In this document: positions 18,218 through 26,506 of the stretch, in pieces
How positions within the stretch are numbered: position 1 is the first letter of the stretch
Layout of the letters: every line of letters begins with the position of its first letter
From: Prevotella sp. UBA5387
GTDB taxonomy: Bacteria > Bacteroidota > Bacteroidia > Bacteroidales > Bacteroidaceae
Assembly (NCBI GenBank): GCA_002407775.1
Contig: DHOP01000083.1
Location: 3,182-53,604, forward strand
Length of the DNA: 50,423 nt
Direction of reading: 5' to 3'
Translations under genes and position numbers: made by a program
Notes under the pieces: model-generated
Told to the model about the DNA's origin: nothing
The model's database searches: none
The model's input: only the letters and a program-made list of their open reading frames with translations

Positions 18218-19879
18218 TTAATACTTAAACGATGAGCCGCCAAGAAACTCTCGGAGGAGACTCGTTGGTGGGATGTCGCGGTTAGGAACAGGAATGATAT
18301 ACTTGAGGAATTTGCTCAATCGATAGGCTTCTGCATGCTCCTCGCAATTCTCTGGAACAAGGTCGAGTAGGGGTTCAGCCTGTTGACGGATAACGGCTAA
18401 CTCGAATAGCATGGCAGAATTGAACATTGCATCGGCATTTTCTTGATAAGGGAATATCCACTTGTTCTCTCCCGCACGCACAGACGGCCAACGATGAATC
18501 GTATCTTTTGCGCTCACACCACGGTATTTGTAGTCACGTATGATGCGACGAAGTAGCCTGTTGTCAGTTGTTGGGATATAGTTATGGTCGTCAAGGAGAA
18601 TCGTTGTCAATGCAGAAACATATACACGATACTTCATCGACTCAGGAATTTGATTCGTCAGTTCTGGATTGAGGGCGTGGATTCCCTCTACGATGAGTAC
18701 GTTGTGAGATTCCATGTGGAGCTTTTTTCCGCTTGGCTGACACTTTCCCGTCTGGAAATCATACTTAGGCAGTTCGACTTCCTCTCCACGGAAGAGAGCA
18801 TTGAACTGCTCATTGATAAGGTCTAGGTTGAGGGCATAAAGGCTCTCATAGTCGTATTCGCCATTCTCATCTTTGGGTGTATGGTCGCGGTCCACAAAGT
18901 AATCATCGAGCGAAATTTGCAGAGGCTTGATACCGTTGGCCAGTAATTGGATGCTAAGACGCTTGCATGTTGTGGTCTTTCCCGATGATGACGGACCTGC
19001 AAGTAGTACAAGTTTCACATCTTTACGGGCGGCAATCTCATCTGCAATACGTGAGATCTTCTTCTCTTGAAGTGCCTCGGACACATTGATAAGGTTAGTG
19101 GATCTCCCAGCCTGTACCAATTCATTGAAATCACCAACGGTTCTGATGCCGAGGATACTTTGCCAACGATGGTGCTCTTTGAATATCTCAAACATTTTCT
19201 TTTGATGCGTCATCTCAGGAAGAATGCCTGGATTTTTCAGGTCGGGTATGCGTAAAAGAATGCCATCGAAATATTGTTCTAGTCCAAAGAGATAAATCTG
19301 TGAAGTGTTAGTGAGTAACGAGCCATAGTAATAATCTATGTAGTCGCCTATCTGATAATAGGTGGTGTAGATGCTACCGCTGCTTCGTAGTAGTTTCACC
19401 TTGGCTTCATCACCTTTTCCCTCGAACATCTTGATGGCTTCCTCAGTTGTTACCTCATGCCTCACAATGGGTATCTTGGCATCAATGATCTGTTGCATTC
19501 GCTCACGAATGCGGTCCACATCATCCTGGTCCACAGGTCGTCCAATCTGTAAATTCACAAAGTAGCCTTTGCTTACAGGGATGTCAATTGTCAATTCGCT
19601 GCCTGAATAAAGGTCATGGACGGCCTTGCAAAGGATGAAAAATAATGTGCGTGTGTAGTTGCGAGAACCACTGCCCGTGGTCATATCCATATACTCCACG
19701 TCCTTATTGTGGTAGAGTCGGTAGTGCAATCCTTCGACTTTGTTATTCACTCTTGCACTGATGGGTCCATATTCCATATGCACCCCGAGTAGTTTATAGG
19801 CCTCAGAGAGTGTGCTTCCGATAGGAATTGTTAGTGTTTTGCCGTTGTTTTTGCAACGTATTTTGATGGTTGATTTCAT
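18218..19879 (-). CDS. TGS-domain nucleoside (uridine) kinase-like protein
   Basis: This 553-residue protein combines a ThrRS-like N-terminal half (ubiquitin-like TGS at about 1-65, then a region like the ThrRS second additional domain to about 230) with a C-terminal phosphoribulokinase/uridine kinase domain. Walker A is GPSSSGKT (295-302), followed by ISLDDYF (322-328) and IVEGIHALN (396-404). It may phosphorylate uridine or cytidine, or use a tRNA- or nucleotide-related regulatory half; this two-domain family is common in Bacteroidota and Firmicutes and its exact substrate is uncertain. An ORF extension to 19945 is rejected because a promoter lies at 19915-19922 and an AAGGA site precedes the ATG at 19879. 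Confidence 0.9.
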   Translation of the reverse strand: MKSTIKIRCKNNGKTLTIPIGSTLSEAYKLLGVHMEYGPISARVNNKVEGLHYRLYHNKDVEYMDMTTGSGSRNYTRTLFFILCKAVHDLYSGSELTIDIPVSKGYFVNLQIGRPVDQDDVDRIRERMQQIIDAKIPIVRHEVTTEEAIKMFEGKGDEAKVKLLRSSGSIYTTYYQIGDYIDYYYGSLLTNTSQIYLFGLEQYFDGILLRIPDLKNPGILPEMTHQKKMFEIFKEHHRWQSILGIRTVGDFNELVQAGRSTNLINVSEALQEKKISRIADEIAARKDVKLVLLAGPSSSGKTTTCKRLSIQLLANGIKPLQISLDDYFVDRDHTPKDENGEYDYESLYALNLDLINEQFNALFRGEEVELPKYDFQTGKCQPSGKKLHMESHNVLIVEGIHALNPELTNQIPESMKYRVYVSALTTILLDDHNYIPTTDNRLLRRIIRDYKYRGVSAKDTIHRWPSVRAGENKWIFPYQENADAMFNSAMLFELAVIRQQAEPLLDLVPENCEEHAEAYRLSKFLKYIIPVPNRDIPPTSLLREFLGGSSFKY

Positions 19880-19914
19880 GTCCTTGTATGCAATTATAGT
19901 AAAAATAAGATAGC

Positions 19915-19946
19915 CAAAGATAGCCAATATTGGCCGAAATAGCAAT
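19915..19946 (-). promoter_or_regulatory. Promoter of the nucleoside kinase gene
   Basis: On the minus strand TATCTTTG (19922-19915) has an imperfect -33 box (ATTG, 19946-19943) 20 bases upstream. Transcription would start near 19909, about 30 bases before the ATG. Confidence 0.6.
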
Positions 19947-20141
19947 GGTTTTGTACGACAAATTTATGAAATGTATATTTTTTCACTTTTTGAAAGTGTT
20001 TTGTCGTAGGAGAATAGACATTCAAAGCAGGACAACATCCCTCTAAATGATAGTTTTGGAAAACCTAATTATCTCTAAGAATAATTGCGAAACTAGTCAA
20101 GATAGTGACTTTCTGGTAAAACAATTAATTGCAGTTTTTAT

Positions 20142-20172
20142 TTTGGTATCTTCAAAAGTTGGATTATCTTTG
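20142..20172 (+). promoter_or_regulatory. Promoter of korAB
   Basis: TTTG (20142-20145) is followed after 19 bases by TATCTTTG (20165-20172). This leaves a 5' leader of about 95 bases before korA in which I see no obvious riboswitch. Between this promoter and the nucleoside kinase promoter nothing else stands out. Confidence 0.75.
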
Positions 20173-20273
20173 CTGACATTATACTTAAATCTAGCACTAA
20201 ATTGTACGTATGCAAAAACGCTGCGGGCAAAATAGTGGAACTAAATCAGCAACCTATCTAACTAATAAATACT

Positions 20274-22172
20274 ATGTCTGAAGAATTAGAGGTGAAAGAA
20301 CTCGAGGACGTTGTTGTACGTTTCTCTGGTGATTCTGGCGACGGAATGCAGTTGGCTGGCAATATTTTTTCCACAATTTCAGCAATAGTTGGTAATGATA
20401 TCTCGACATTTCCGGATTATCCTGCCGATATTCGTGCTCCGCAAGGTTCGTTGACTGGTGTGTCTGGTTATCAGGTACACATAGGAGAGAGTACTGTTTA
20501 CACGCCAGGCGACAAGTGTGACGTACTTGTTGCTATGAATGCTGCTGCTTTGAGAACACAGTATAAATATGCCAAGCCTACAGCAGGAATTATCATTGAC
20601 ACAGATGCTTTTGGTCCAGCTGATTTAAAGAAGGCCGAATTTCAGACCGATGACTATCTGAAGGAGATGTGTATTGACCCTGACCGTGTCGTGGCCTGTC
20701 CTATTACGCGAATGGTAAAAGAAGCGTTGGTTGATACAGGTATGGAGAACAAGTCCATGCTAAAATGCCGCAACATGTTCGCATTGGGCCTAGTGTGCTG
20801 GCTGTTTAATCGTGATCTGGACTTGGTGTTTGGCTTTCTGCACAAGAAATTTGCTAAGAAACCTGACTTGGCAGATGCCAATATAAAAGTGGTACAGGCA
20901 GGATATGATTACGGCTTGAACACTCAAGCATCTATTCCCAATACCTATCGCATAGAGACAAGGGAAAAGAAGCCCGGCCGTTATATGGACATCACCGGTA
21001 ACAAAGCCACTGCATACGGACTTATTGCAGCGGCCGAGAAAGCTGGTCTGAAGTTATATTTGGGCTCATATCCCATCACACCAGCCACAGATATTCTGCA
21101 TGAGTTGGCTAAACACAAGTCTTTGGGTGTAACGACTGTTCAATGTGAGGATGAGATTAGTGGCTGTGCCAGTGCAGTGGGTGCGTCGTTTGCCGGTGCA
21201 TTGGCAGCTACGTCAACCTCTGGACCTGGAATCTGTCTTAAGAGCGAAGCTATGAATCTGGCCGTGATTGATGAGCTGCCATTGGTCGTCATTGATGTGC
21301 AGCGCAGCGGTCCATCTACTGGAATGCCTACGAAGAGTGAGCAGACCGATTTGCTTCAAGTGCTTTATGGGCGTAATGGCGAGAGTCCTATGCCTGTAAT
21401 AGCAGCTACAAGTCCTACGGATTGCTTTGATGCCGCCTACATGGCTGCTAAGATAGCATTGGAACATCTCACTCCTGTGGTGCTGCTGACAGATGCCTAT
21501 TGCGCTAATGGTTCGGGTGCATGGAAACTCCCTAATATTGATGAGCTTCCAGAAATTAAGCCTCATTATGCAACTGCCGACCAAAAATATAAATACACTC
21601 CCTATATTCGCGATGCAGAAACGCATGTGCGCTATTGGGCGGTTCCTGGCATGGAGGGCTTCACACACATCCTTGGTGGACTGGAGAAGGACGGTGCTAC
21701 AGGTGCCATTTCAACAGATCCTGAAAATCATCACAAGATGGATTATGAGCGCTATACCAAAGTGGCTTCCATTAAAGTGCCAGATGTGGAAGTGCTTGGT
21801 GATAAGGATGATGCTGATTTACTCATTGTTGGTTTTGGCTCCACTTTCGGACATCTTTACTCTACGATGACAGAGTTGCGCAAGAAAGGGTGTAAAGTAG
21901 CATTGGCTCACTTCAAATACATTAACCCCCTGCCTCAAAATACAGCAGAAGTTCTTACTAAATATAAAAAAGTGGTGGTCGCAGAACAGAATCTGGGGCA
22001 GTTTGCTGCGTTGCTACGTATACGAATTAACAACTTTGTTCCTTATCAATATAATCAGGTGAAAGGTCAACCTTTTGTAGTTAATGAACTCGTGAAGGGT
22101 TTCGAAAGTCTTCTCACAACTCCTGAGATTGAAGAGGAGGGATTATATTATGATACTAAAATTATCCAGTAA
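20274..22172 (+). CDS. korA: 2-oxoacid:ferredoxin oxidoreductase alpha subunit (fused gamma-alpha), KorA
   Basis: The 632-residue protein fuses the gamma domain (about 1-200, with SGDSGDGMQ at 18-26) to the alpha pyrimidine-binding domain (from about 235, with SYPITPATD at 265-273). That architecture is characteristic of two-subunit 2-oxoglutarate:ferredoxin oxidoreductases, which convert 2-oxoglutarate and CoA to succinyl-CoA, CO2 and reduced ferredoxin. The beta subunit gene follows after 26 bases. In anaerobic Bacteroidales it serves the incomplete TCA cycle and may run reductively. Another 2-oxoacid substrate cannot be excluded by motif reading. Confidence 0.93.
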   Translation: MSEELEVKELEDVVVRFSGDSGDGMQLAGNIFSTISAIVGNDISTFPDYPADIRAPQGSLTGVSGYQVHIGESTVYTPGDKCDVLVAMNAAALRTQYKYAKPTAGIIIDTDAFGPADLKKAEFQTDDYLKEMCIDPDRVVACPITRMVKEALVDTGMENKSMLKCRNMFALGLVCWLFNRDLDLVFGFLHKKFAKKPDLADANIKVVQAGYDYGLNTQASIPNTYRIETREKKPGRYMDITGNKATAYGLIAAAEKAGLKLYLGSYPITPATDILHELAKHKSLGVTTVQCEDEISGCASAVGASFAGALAATSTSGPGICLKSEAMNLAVIDELPLVVIDVQRSGPSTGMPTKSEQTDLLQVLYGRNGESPMPVIAATSPTDCFDAAYMAAKIALEHLTPVVLLTDAYCANGSGAWKLPNIDELPEIKPHYATADQKYKYTPYIRDAETHVRYWAVPGMEGFTHILGGLEKDGATGAISTDPENHHKMDYERYTKVASIKVPDVEVLGDKDDADLLIVGFGSTFGHLYSTMTELRKKGCKVALAHFKYINPLPQNTAEVLTKYKKVVVAEQNLGQFAALLRIRINNFVPYQYNQVKGQPFVVNELVKGFESLLTTPEIEEEGLYYDTKIIQ

Positions 22173-22198
22173 TCTGTAGAAACCTTTAAATCAGAAAG

Positions 22199-23254
22199 AT
22201 GATGGAAGAAAACATTCAACAGGAAGTTGTAAACGAACAGGCTTCTCAGACAACATATACTGCTGCAGATTTTAAGATGGGACAACCCCGTTGGTGTCCT
22301 GGATGTGGCGATCATGCATTTCTTAACAGCTTTCAGAAGGCAATGGCTGAGATCGGTGTCGCACCCTATGATACCGCTGTGATCTCGGGCATTGGCTGCT
22401 CTAGTCGATTGCCATACTATGTTAAGACATACGCTATGCAGACAATCCATGGTCGCGCTGCAGCCATAGCTATGGGCACAAAGATAGTCAACCCAAAGCT
22501 AACGATATGGCAGATAAGTGGCGATGGCGATGCGTTGGCTATAGGTGGTAACCATTTCATCCATGCCATGCGCCGTAACATCGACTTGAACATGATTTTG
22601 CTTAACAATCGAATTTATGGATTGACCAAGGGACAGTACTCTCCAACCAGTCCACGTGGATTTGTCTCAAAGTCGAGTCCCTACGGCACTGTTGAAGATC
22701 CATTCCGGCCTGCGGAGTTGTGTTTTGGTGCTCGTGGCAAGTTCTTCGCTCGAGCAGTAGCATCCGATGCGCCAAATACTATTGAGATTCTCAAGGCAGC
22801 ATATCATCACAAAGGTGCTGCCGTGTGCGAGATACTGCAAAACTGCATCATTTTCAATAACGGTGTCTATGATCCTATCTACACAAACAGTGGACGCAAG
22901 AAAAATACGATTTATGTAGAAGATGGTAAGCCTTTAGTATTTGGAGAAAACAATGAGTTTGGACTTGTACAAAAAGGCTTTGGCTTAAAGGTTGTAGAGA
23001 TTGGCAAGGATGGCTATACCATGGATGATGTCCTTGTACATGACAGCCATTGCGAGGATGACACATTGCAGTTGAAGCTTGCTATGATGGATAATGAACA
23101 TGGATTTCCCGTTGCATTAGGTGTTATACGGGACGTAGAAGGACCTACATACGACGGCGCTGTTAATGCACAGATAGAAGAAGTAAAACAGAAGAAGCAT
23201 TATCATAACTTCACCGAACTGCTTGAAACCAATGATATTTGGGAAGTGAAGTAA
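22199..23254 (+). CDS. korB: 2-oxoacid:ferredoxin oxidoreductase beta subunit, KorB
   Basis: The 351-residue protein is the TPP- and Fe-S-binding beta subunit. C33 and C36 (CPGCGDH) and C67 (GIGCSS) are cluster ligands, with a further cysteine expected in the AVCEILQNC region. The TPP/Mg motif is GDGDALAIGGNH (108-119). Two ATG codons overlap at the start; the first is taken. No separate delta ferredoxin subunit is encoded, as expected for the KorAB type. A 16-bp hairpin terminator follows. Confidence 0.94.
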   Translation: MMEENIQQEVVNEQASQTTYTAADFKMGQPRWCPGCGDHAFLNSFQKAMAEIGVAPYDTAVISGIGCSSRLPYYVKTYAMQTIHGRAAAIAMGTKIVNPKLTIWQISGDGDALAIGGNHFIHAMRRNIDLNMILLNNRIYGLTKGQYSPTSPRGFVSKSSPYGTVEDPFRPAELCFGARGKFFARAVASDAPNTIEILKAAYHHKGAAVCEILQNCIIFNNGVYDPIYTNSGRKKNTIYVEDGKPLVFGENNEFGLVQKGFGLKVVEIGKDGYTMDDVLVHDSHCEDDTLQLKLAMMDNEHGFPVALGVIRDVEGPTYDGAVNAQIEEVKQKKHYHNFTELLETNDIWEVK

Positions 23255-23274
23255 CCTAATACTTTTAGAAAAGC

Positions 23275-23330
23275 AGTTCCCTTCCTTTGTGCTTGATTTT
23301 ACAGCGTACAAAGGAAGGGAACTTTATTGT
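23275..23330. terminator. Strong terminator between korB and upp
   Basis: A perfect 16-bp stem (23275-23290 with 23308-23323) flanks a 17-base loop, followed by a short T-rich run. It follows korB by about 20 bases and may help separate the convergent upp gene. The rest of the gap to 23475 shows nothing clear. Confidence 0.75.
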
Positions 23331-23475
23331 TAGATATTTTGAATTCTCTTTGCTACCAAAAGCACTTAAAGAATATCAGTAAGGACTTTAGATGCTTGCC
23401 GTTTTAGAAGGTGATAAGACTTCGCATAAACAAGCTGAGGATGTAAAAATATGCAGTTTGCGAGAAGGGCTACTA

Positions 23476-24135
23476 CTAAATCTTTTCTCCGTAGCAGAGG
23501 TCTCCTGCATCACCAAATCCTGGTACGATATATTTGAACTCATTCATACCAGGGTCGATAGCTGCACACCAAATAGTTGTGTTTTCCTCAGGGAAGATCT
23601 TCTTGATGTGGTCAATGCCATCAGGTGTGGCAATAACGCAGGCTACATGGATGCGTTTAGGCGTACCTTTGGTAAGAAGCGCCTGATAACTCAATTCCAT
23701 ACTTCCGCCAGTAGCTAACATAGGATCGACGATAATAAGATTTTTACCCTCGATGCTTGGTGTAGCAAGGTATTCTACATGGATTCCCACTTGGTGGTGA
23801 GCTTTATCGGTGTATTCGCGATAGGCGCTAACGAAAGCGTTCTCGGCATGATCAAACACATTGAGAAAGCCCGTATGGAATGGTAATCCTGCACGGAAGA
23901 TTGTGGCTAAAACAATTTCGTCTTTTGGTACATTAACCAAGGCAGAGCCTAATGGAGTAATAATATCTTGGGACTCATAATGAAATGTCTTTGAAATCTC
24001 AAAGGCTTCAAATTCTCCAATGCGCATTATATTGTTGCGAAAGAGTAAGCGATTTTTCTGATACTCTTTGTCACGCATCTCGGCCATGTACTGGTTGATG
24101 ATGGAATTTGTATTGCTGAAATTAATAATTTCCAT
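23476..24135 (-). CDS. upp: Uracil phosphoribosyltransferase
   Basis: The 219-residue enzyme salvages uracil with PRPP to make UMP. The PRPP-binding motif is VDPMLATGGS (136-145), with IFRAGLPF (79-86) and a C-terminal PGFGDAGD loop that binds uracil, all typical of Upp. The start at 24135 is chosen because a promoter covers the longer frame's start at 24168. Convergent with korAB and divergent from pckA. Confidence 0.93.
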   Translation of the reverse strand: MEIINFSNTNSIINQYMAEMRDKEYQKNRLLFRNNIMRIGEFEAFEISKTFHYESQDIITPLGSALVNVPKDEIVLATIFRAGLPFHTGFLNVFDHAENAFVSAYREYTDKAHHQVGIHVEYLATPSIEGKNLIIVDPMLATGGSMELSYQALLTKGTPKRIHVACVIATPDGIDHIKKIFPEENTTIWCAAIDPGMNEFKYIVPGFGDAGDLCYGEKI

Positions 24136-24165
24136 GTGATTTGTCAGTCTGTATTTTCCGAGGTG

Positions 24166-24198
24166 CAAAAGTAATTAATTTCAAAGGATTTTTGCAAA
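24166..24198 (-). promoter_or_regulatory. Promoter of upp
   Basis: On the minus strand TTTG (24198-24195) precedes TACTTTTG (24173-24166) by 21 bases, about 30 bases upstream of the chosen upp ATG. Confidence 0.65.
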
Positions 24199-24286
24199 CT
24201 CTGAATTACAAAGATATTCAATTATTGTGGATTTTGTAATCTTTAACCAAAAATGAATTATATTATTGTAAAAATAACGCTCAAAC

Positions 24287-24318
24287 TTTGCCCACCTAAC
24301 CACTTTTAACTAACTTTG
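24287..24318 (+). promoter_or_regulatory. Promoter of pckA
   Basis: TTTG (24287-24290), a 20-base spacer and TAACTTTG (24311-24318) form a near-ideal Bacteroidota promoter 53 bases before the pckA start. Confidence 0.8.
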
Positions 24319-24371
24319 CGTGTAACTAAGTAAGGATAAATCACATTCATCAATTTAAATCATTTTATAAA

Positions 24372-25985
24372 ATGGCAAAGTTTGATAAATCGGTACTAGA
24401 AAAGTACGGAATTACAGGCACTACAGAAGTAGTTTACAATCCCTCCTATGAGGTACTCTTCGAAGAAGAGACAAAGTCTAGCCTTGAAGGATTTGAGAAG
24501 GGTCAGGAAACAGAGCTTGGCGCAGTAAATGTTATGACTGGTATTTACACTGGTCGCTCTCCTAAAGATAAGTTTATTGTTGACGACGAAACCTCACACA
24601 ATACAGTGTGGTGGACGTCTGACGAATATAAAAATGATAACCATCCTGCTTCTAAGGAGGCTTGGGCAGCTGTGAAGGCACTTGCTCAGAAGGAACTTTC
24701 TAACAAGCGTCTTTTCGTAGTTGATGGTTTCTGCGGTGCAAACAAGGACACTCGTATGAAGGTTCGCTTCATCGTGGAGGTTGCTTGGCAGGCTCACTTC
24801 GTAAAGAATATGTTCATCCGGCCAATAAGCCAGGAGGAGCTAGACGAGGAGCCAAACTTCGTTGTTTACAACGCTTCTAAGGCTAAGGTTACAAACTACA
24901 AAGAACTCGGTTTGAACTCTGAGACAGCTGTGGTTTTCAACGTAACTTCAAAGGAGCAGGTCATTGTTAACACATGGTATGGTGGTGAAATGAAGAAGGG
25001 TCTGTTCTCAATGATGAACTATTACCTTCCTTTGAAGGGTATTGCTTCAATGCACTGCTCTGCCAACACTGACATGGATGGACAGAATACCGCTATTTTC
25101 TTCGGTTTGTCTGGTACTGGTAAGACTACATTGTCTACCGATCCTAAGCGTTTGCTTATTGGTGATGACGAGCACGGATGGGATGACAATGGCGTGTTCA
25201 ACTTCGAGGGTGGCTGCTATGCTAAGGTCATCAACCTTGATAAGGATTCTGAGCCTGATATCTACAATGCAATTAGGCGTGATGCTCTCTTGGAGAACGT
25301 TACAGTCGCTGCTGACGGTAAGGTTGACTTTACTGACAAGAGTGTAACGGAGAATACTCGTGTATCTTATCCTATTGATCACATTGAGAAAATCGTTAAG
25401 CCTATCTCTGCAGGTCCTGCAGCAAAGCAGGTTATCTTCCTGTCTGCTGACGCTTTCGGTGTGTTGCCTCCAGTATCTATTCTAAACGCAGAACAGACAA
25501 AATATTACTTCCTTTCTGGCTTTACAGCTAAGTTGGCAGGTACAGAGCGCGGTATCACAGAACCGACTCCAACTTTCTCTGCTTGTTTCGGTCAGGCTTT
25601 CTTGGAATTGCATCCAACAAAATATGCTGAGGAGTTGGTAAAGAAAATGGAGAAGTCAGGTGCTAAGGCATACTTGGTGAACACTGGTTGGAATGGAACT
25701 GGCAAGCGTATTTCTATCCGTGACACTCGTGGCATTATCGATGCAATCCTTGATGGTAATATCAACAAGGCTCCTACTAAGACTATTCCTTACTTCAACT
25801 TCGAAGTTCCAACAGTGTTGGCAGGTGTAGCCACCAATATCCTTGATCCTCGTGACACCTATGCTGATGCAGCTCAGTGGGATGAGAAGGCTAAGGACCT
25901 CGCTGGTCGCTTCATCAAGAACTTCAAAAAGTATGAAGGAAATGAGGCTGGTAAGACTCTCGTATCCGCTGGTCCACAGCTTTAA
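24372..25985 (+). CDS. pckA: Phosphoenolpyruvate carboxykinase (ATP)
   Basis: The 537-residue enzyme interconverts oxaloacetate and phosphoenolpyruvate with ATP/ADP. In Bacteroidales it commonly runs in the carboxylating direction for succinate fermentation. The P-loop is GLSGTGKT (245-252), followed by the metal-binding GDDEHGWDDNGVFNFEGGC region (264-282), and RSPKDKF (62-68) is the substrate-binding stretch. Its codon use looks uniform and highly expressed (many GCT, AAG and GGT codons). Own strong promoter and intrinsic terminator, so monocistronic. Confidence 0.96.
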   Translation: MAKFDKSVLEKYGITGTTEVVYNPSYEVLFEEETKSSLEGFEKGQETELGAVNVMTGIYTGRSPKDKFIVDDETSHNTVWWTSDEYKNDNHPASKEAWAAVKALAQKELSNKRLFVVDGFCGANKDTRMKVRFIVEVAWQAHFVKNMFIRPISQEELDEEPNFVVYNASKAKVTNYKELGLNSETAVVFNVTSKEQVIVNTWYGGEMKKGLFSMMNYYLPLKGIASMHCSANTDMDGQNTAIFFGLSGTGKTTLSTDPKRLLIGDDEHGWDDNGVFNFEGGCYAKVINLDKDSEPDIYNAIRRDALLENVTVAADGKVDFTDKSVTENTRVSYPIDHIEKIVKPISAGPAAKQVIFLSADAFGVLPPVSILNAEQTKYYFLSGFTAKLAGTERGITEPTPTFSACFGQAFLELHPTKYAEELVKKMEKSGAKAYLVNTGWNGTGKRISIRDTRGIIDAILDGNINKAPTKTIPYFNFEVPTVLAGVATNILDPRDTYADAAQWDEKAKDLAGRFIKNFKKYEGNEAGKTLVSAGPQL

Positions 25986-26018
25986 GTTCTTGATACAGAA
26001 TACTTAAAATACATCAGT

Positions 26019-26053
26019 AAAGGCTCGCCCCCATAAGGAGACGAGCCTTTTGC
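26019..26053 (+). terminator. Intrinsic terminator of pckA
   Basis: aaaggctcg (26019-26027) pairs with cgagccttt (26042-26050), followed by T-rich sequence, 33 bases after the pckA stop. Confidence 0.8.
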
Positions 26054-26103
26054 TTGAGGTAAATCAAAAAGAAGCGATAAAATAGTGAAATGATGCAAAA
26101 ATA

Positions 26104-26135
26104 TTTGGTGTGCTCGGGCACATTGCTTACCTTTG
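26104..26135 (+). promoter_or_regulatory. Promoter of the structured RNA
   Basis: TTTG (26104-26107), a 20-base spacer and TACCTTTG (26128-26135) match the promoter pattern found repeatedly in this window. The predicted start is near 26141, exactly at the foot of the first RNA hairpin. Confidence 0.75.
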
Positions 26136-26140
26136 TATCG

Positions 26141-26358
26141 TCTTCGTGAGAAGATACACATAAAGTTTCATTAGGTTAGTAGTTTGATAGATTTTTTAAG
26201 GTAAAGATTAGGATTATGTTATTAGATTTTGAATCAGCCGGTTTGTTGGTATGAAGTCAAATTGTTGACTATTCTTAGTATTATTGCTTTGGTAATACCA
26301 ACATCCCGTTAACATTATTCTTACAAAAAGGCAGTGCGAGTGATCGTATTGCCTTTTT
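26141..26358 (+). ncRNA. Candidate free-standing structured RNA, about 218 nt
   Basis: A transcript from the promoter above would start with a hairpin (TCTTC-GTGA-GAAGA, 26141-26154). A linker of about 50 bases follows, ending in a T-run (26192-26197). A closing helix (26210-26221 with 26310-26321, one mismatch) encloses an 8-bp helix (26245-26252 with 26295-26302) extended by CGG/CCG, and a 6-bp hairpin (255-260 with 265-270 of 26xxx). It ends in a terminator stem of about 15 bp capped by GTGA with a T-run (26325-26358). A 12-codon frame (26216-26254, MLLDFESAGLLV) has its ATG inside the closing helix. It could be a trans-acting sRNA or an attenuating leader of the envelope cluster. I cannot name the family. 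Confidence 0.65.
26325..26358 (+). terminator. Intrinsic terminator ending the structured RNA
   Basis: aaaaaggca (26325-26333) pairs with tgccttttt (26350-26358). The stem continues through G-U pairs to CGA/TCG and a GTGA tetraloop. The 3' side is a T-run, so termination should be efficient. Confidence 0.8.
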
Positions 26359-26473
26359 CTATTATATGGATATCCGGTTTCTGATAAACTCTAAACAAAC
26401 TTAAAAAATCGCTATAAATCAATATTTTGCCTAATAATCAATAGAAAAAAGTCGGTGTTTAAAGATTTCTAAG

Positions 26474-26481
26474 TAAATTTG
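26474..26481 (+). promoter_or_regulatory. Candidate -7 box of the envelope cluster
   Basis: TAAATTTG at 26474-26481 lies 26 bases before the chosen start of the DUF6242 gene. No good -33 TTTG is visible. If real, the cluster has its own promoter downstream of the structured RNA's terminator. Confidence 0.5.
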
Positions 26482-26506
26482 CAGCTAAAATCAACGATTG
26501 CGCATA

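Noticed and set aside
20047..20235. 62-codon ORF upstream of korA
   Set aside because: It covers the korAB promoter, has no family resemblance and a poor start context.
23392..23718. Plus-strand ORF opposite upp
   Set aside because: It is the antisense shadow of the upp gene, whose motifs are complete on the minus strand.
26141..26358. 6S RNA identity for the structured RNA
   Set aside because: 6S is a single long hairpin pairing the 5' and 3' ends with a central bubble; here the 5' end forms its own hairpin and the 3' end is a separate terminator.
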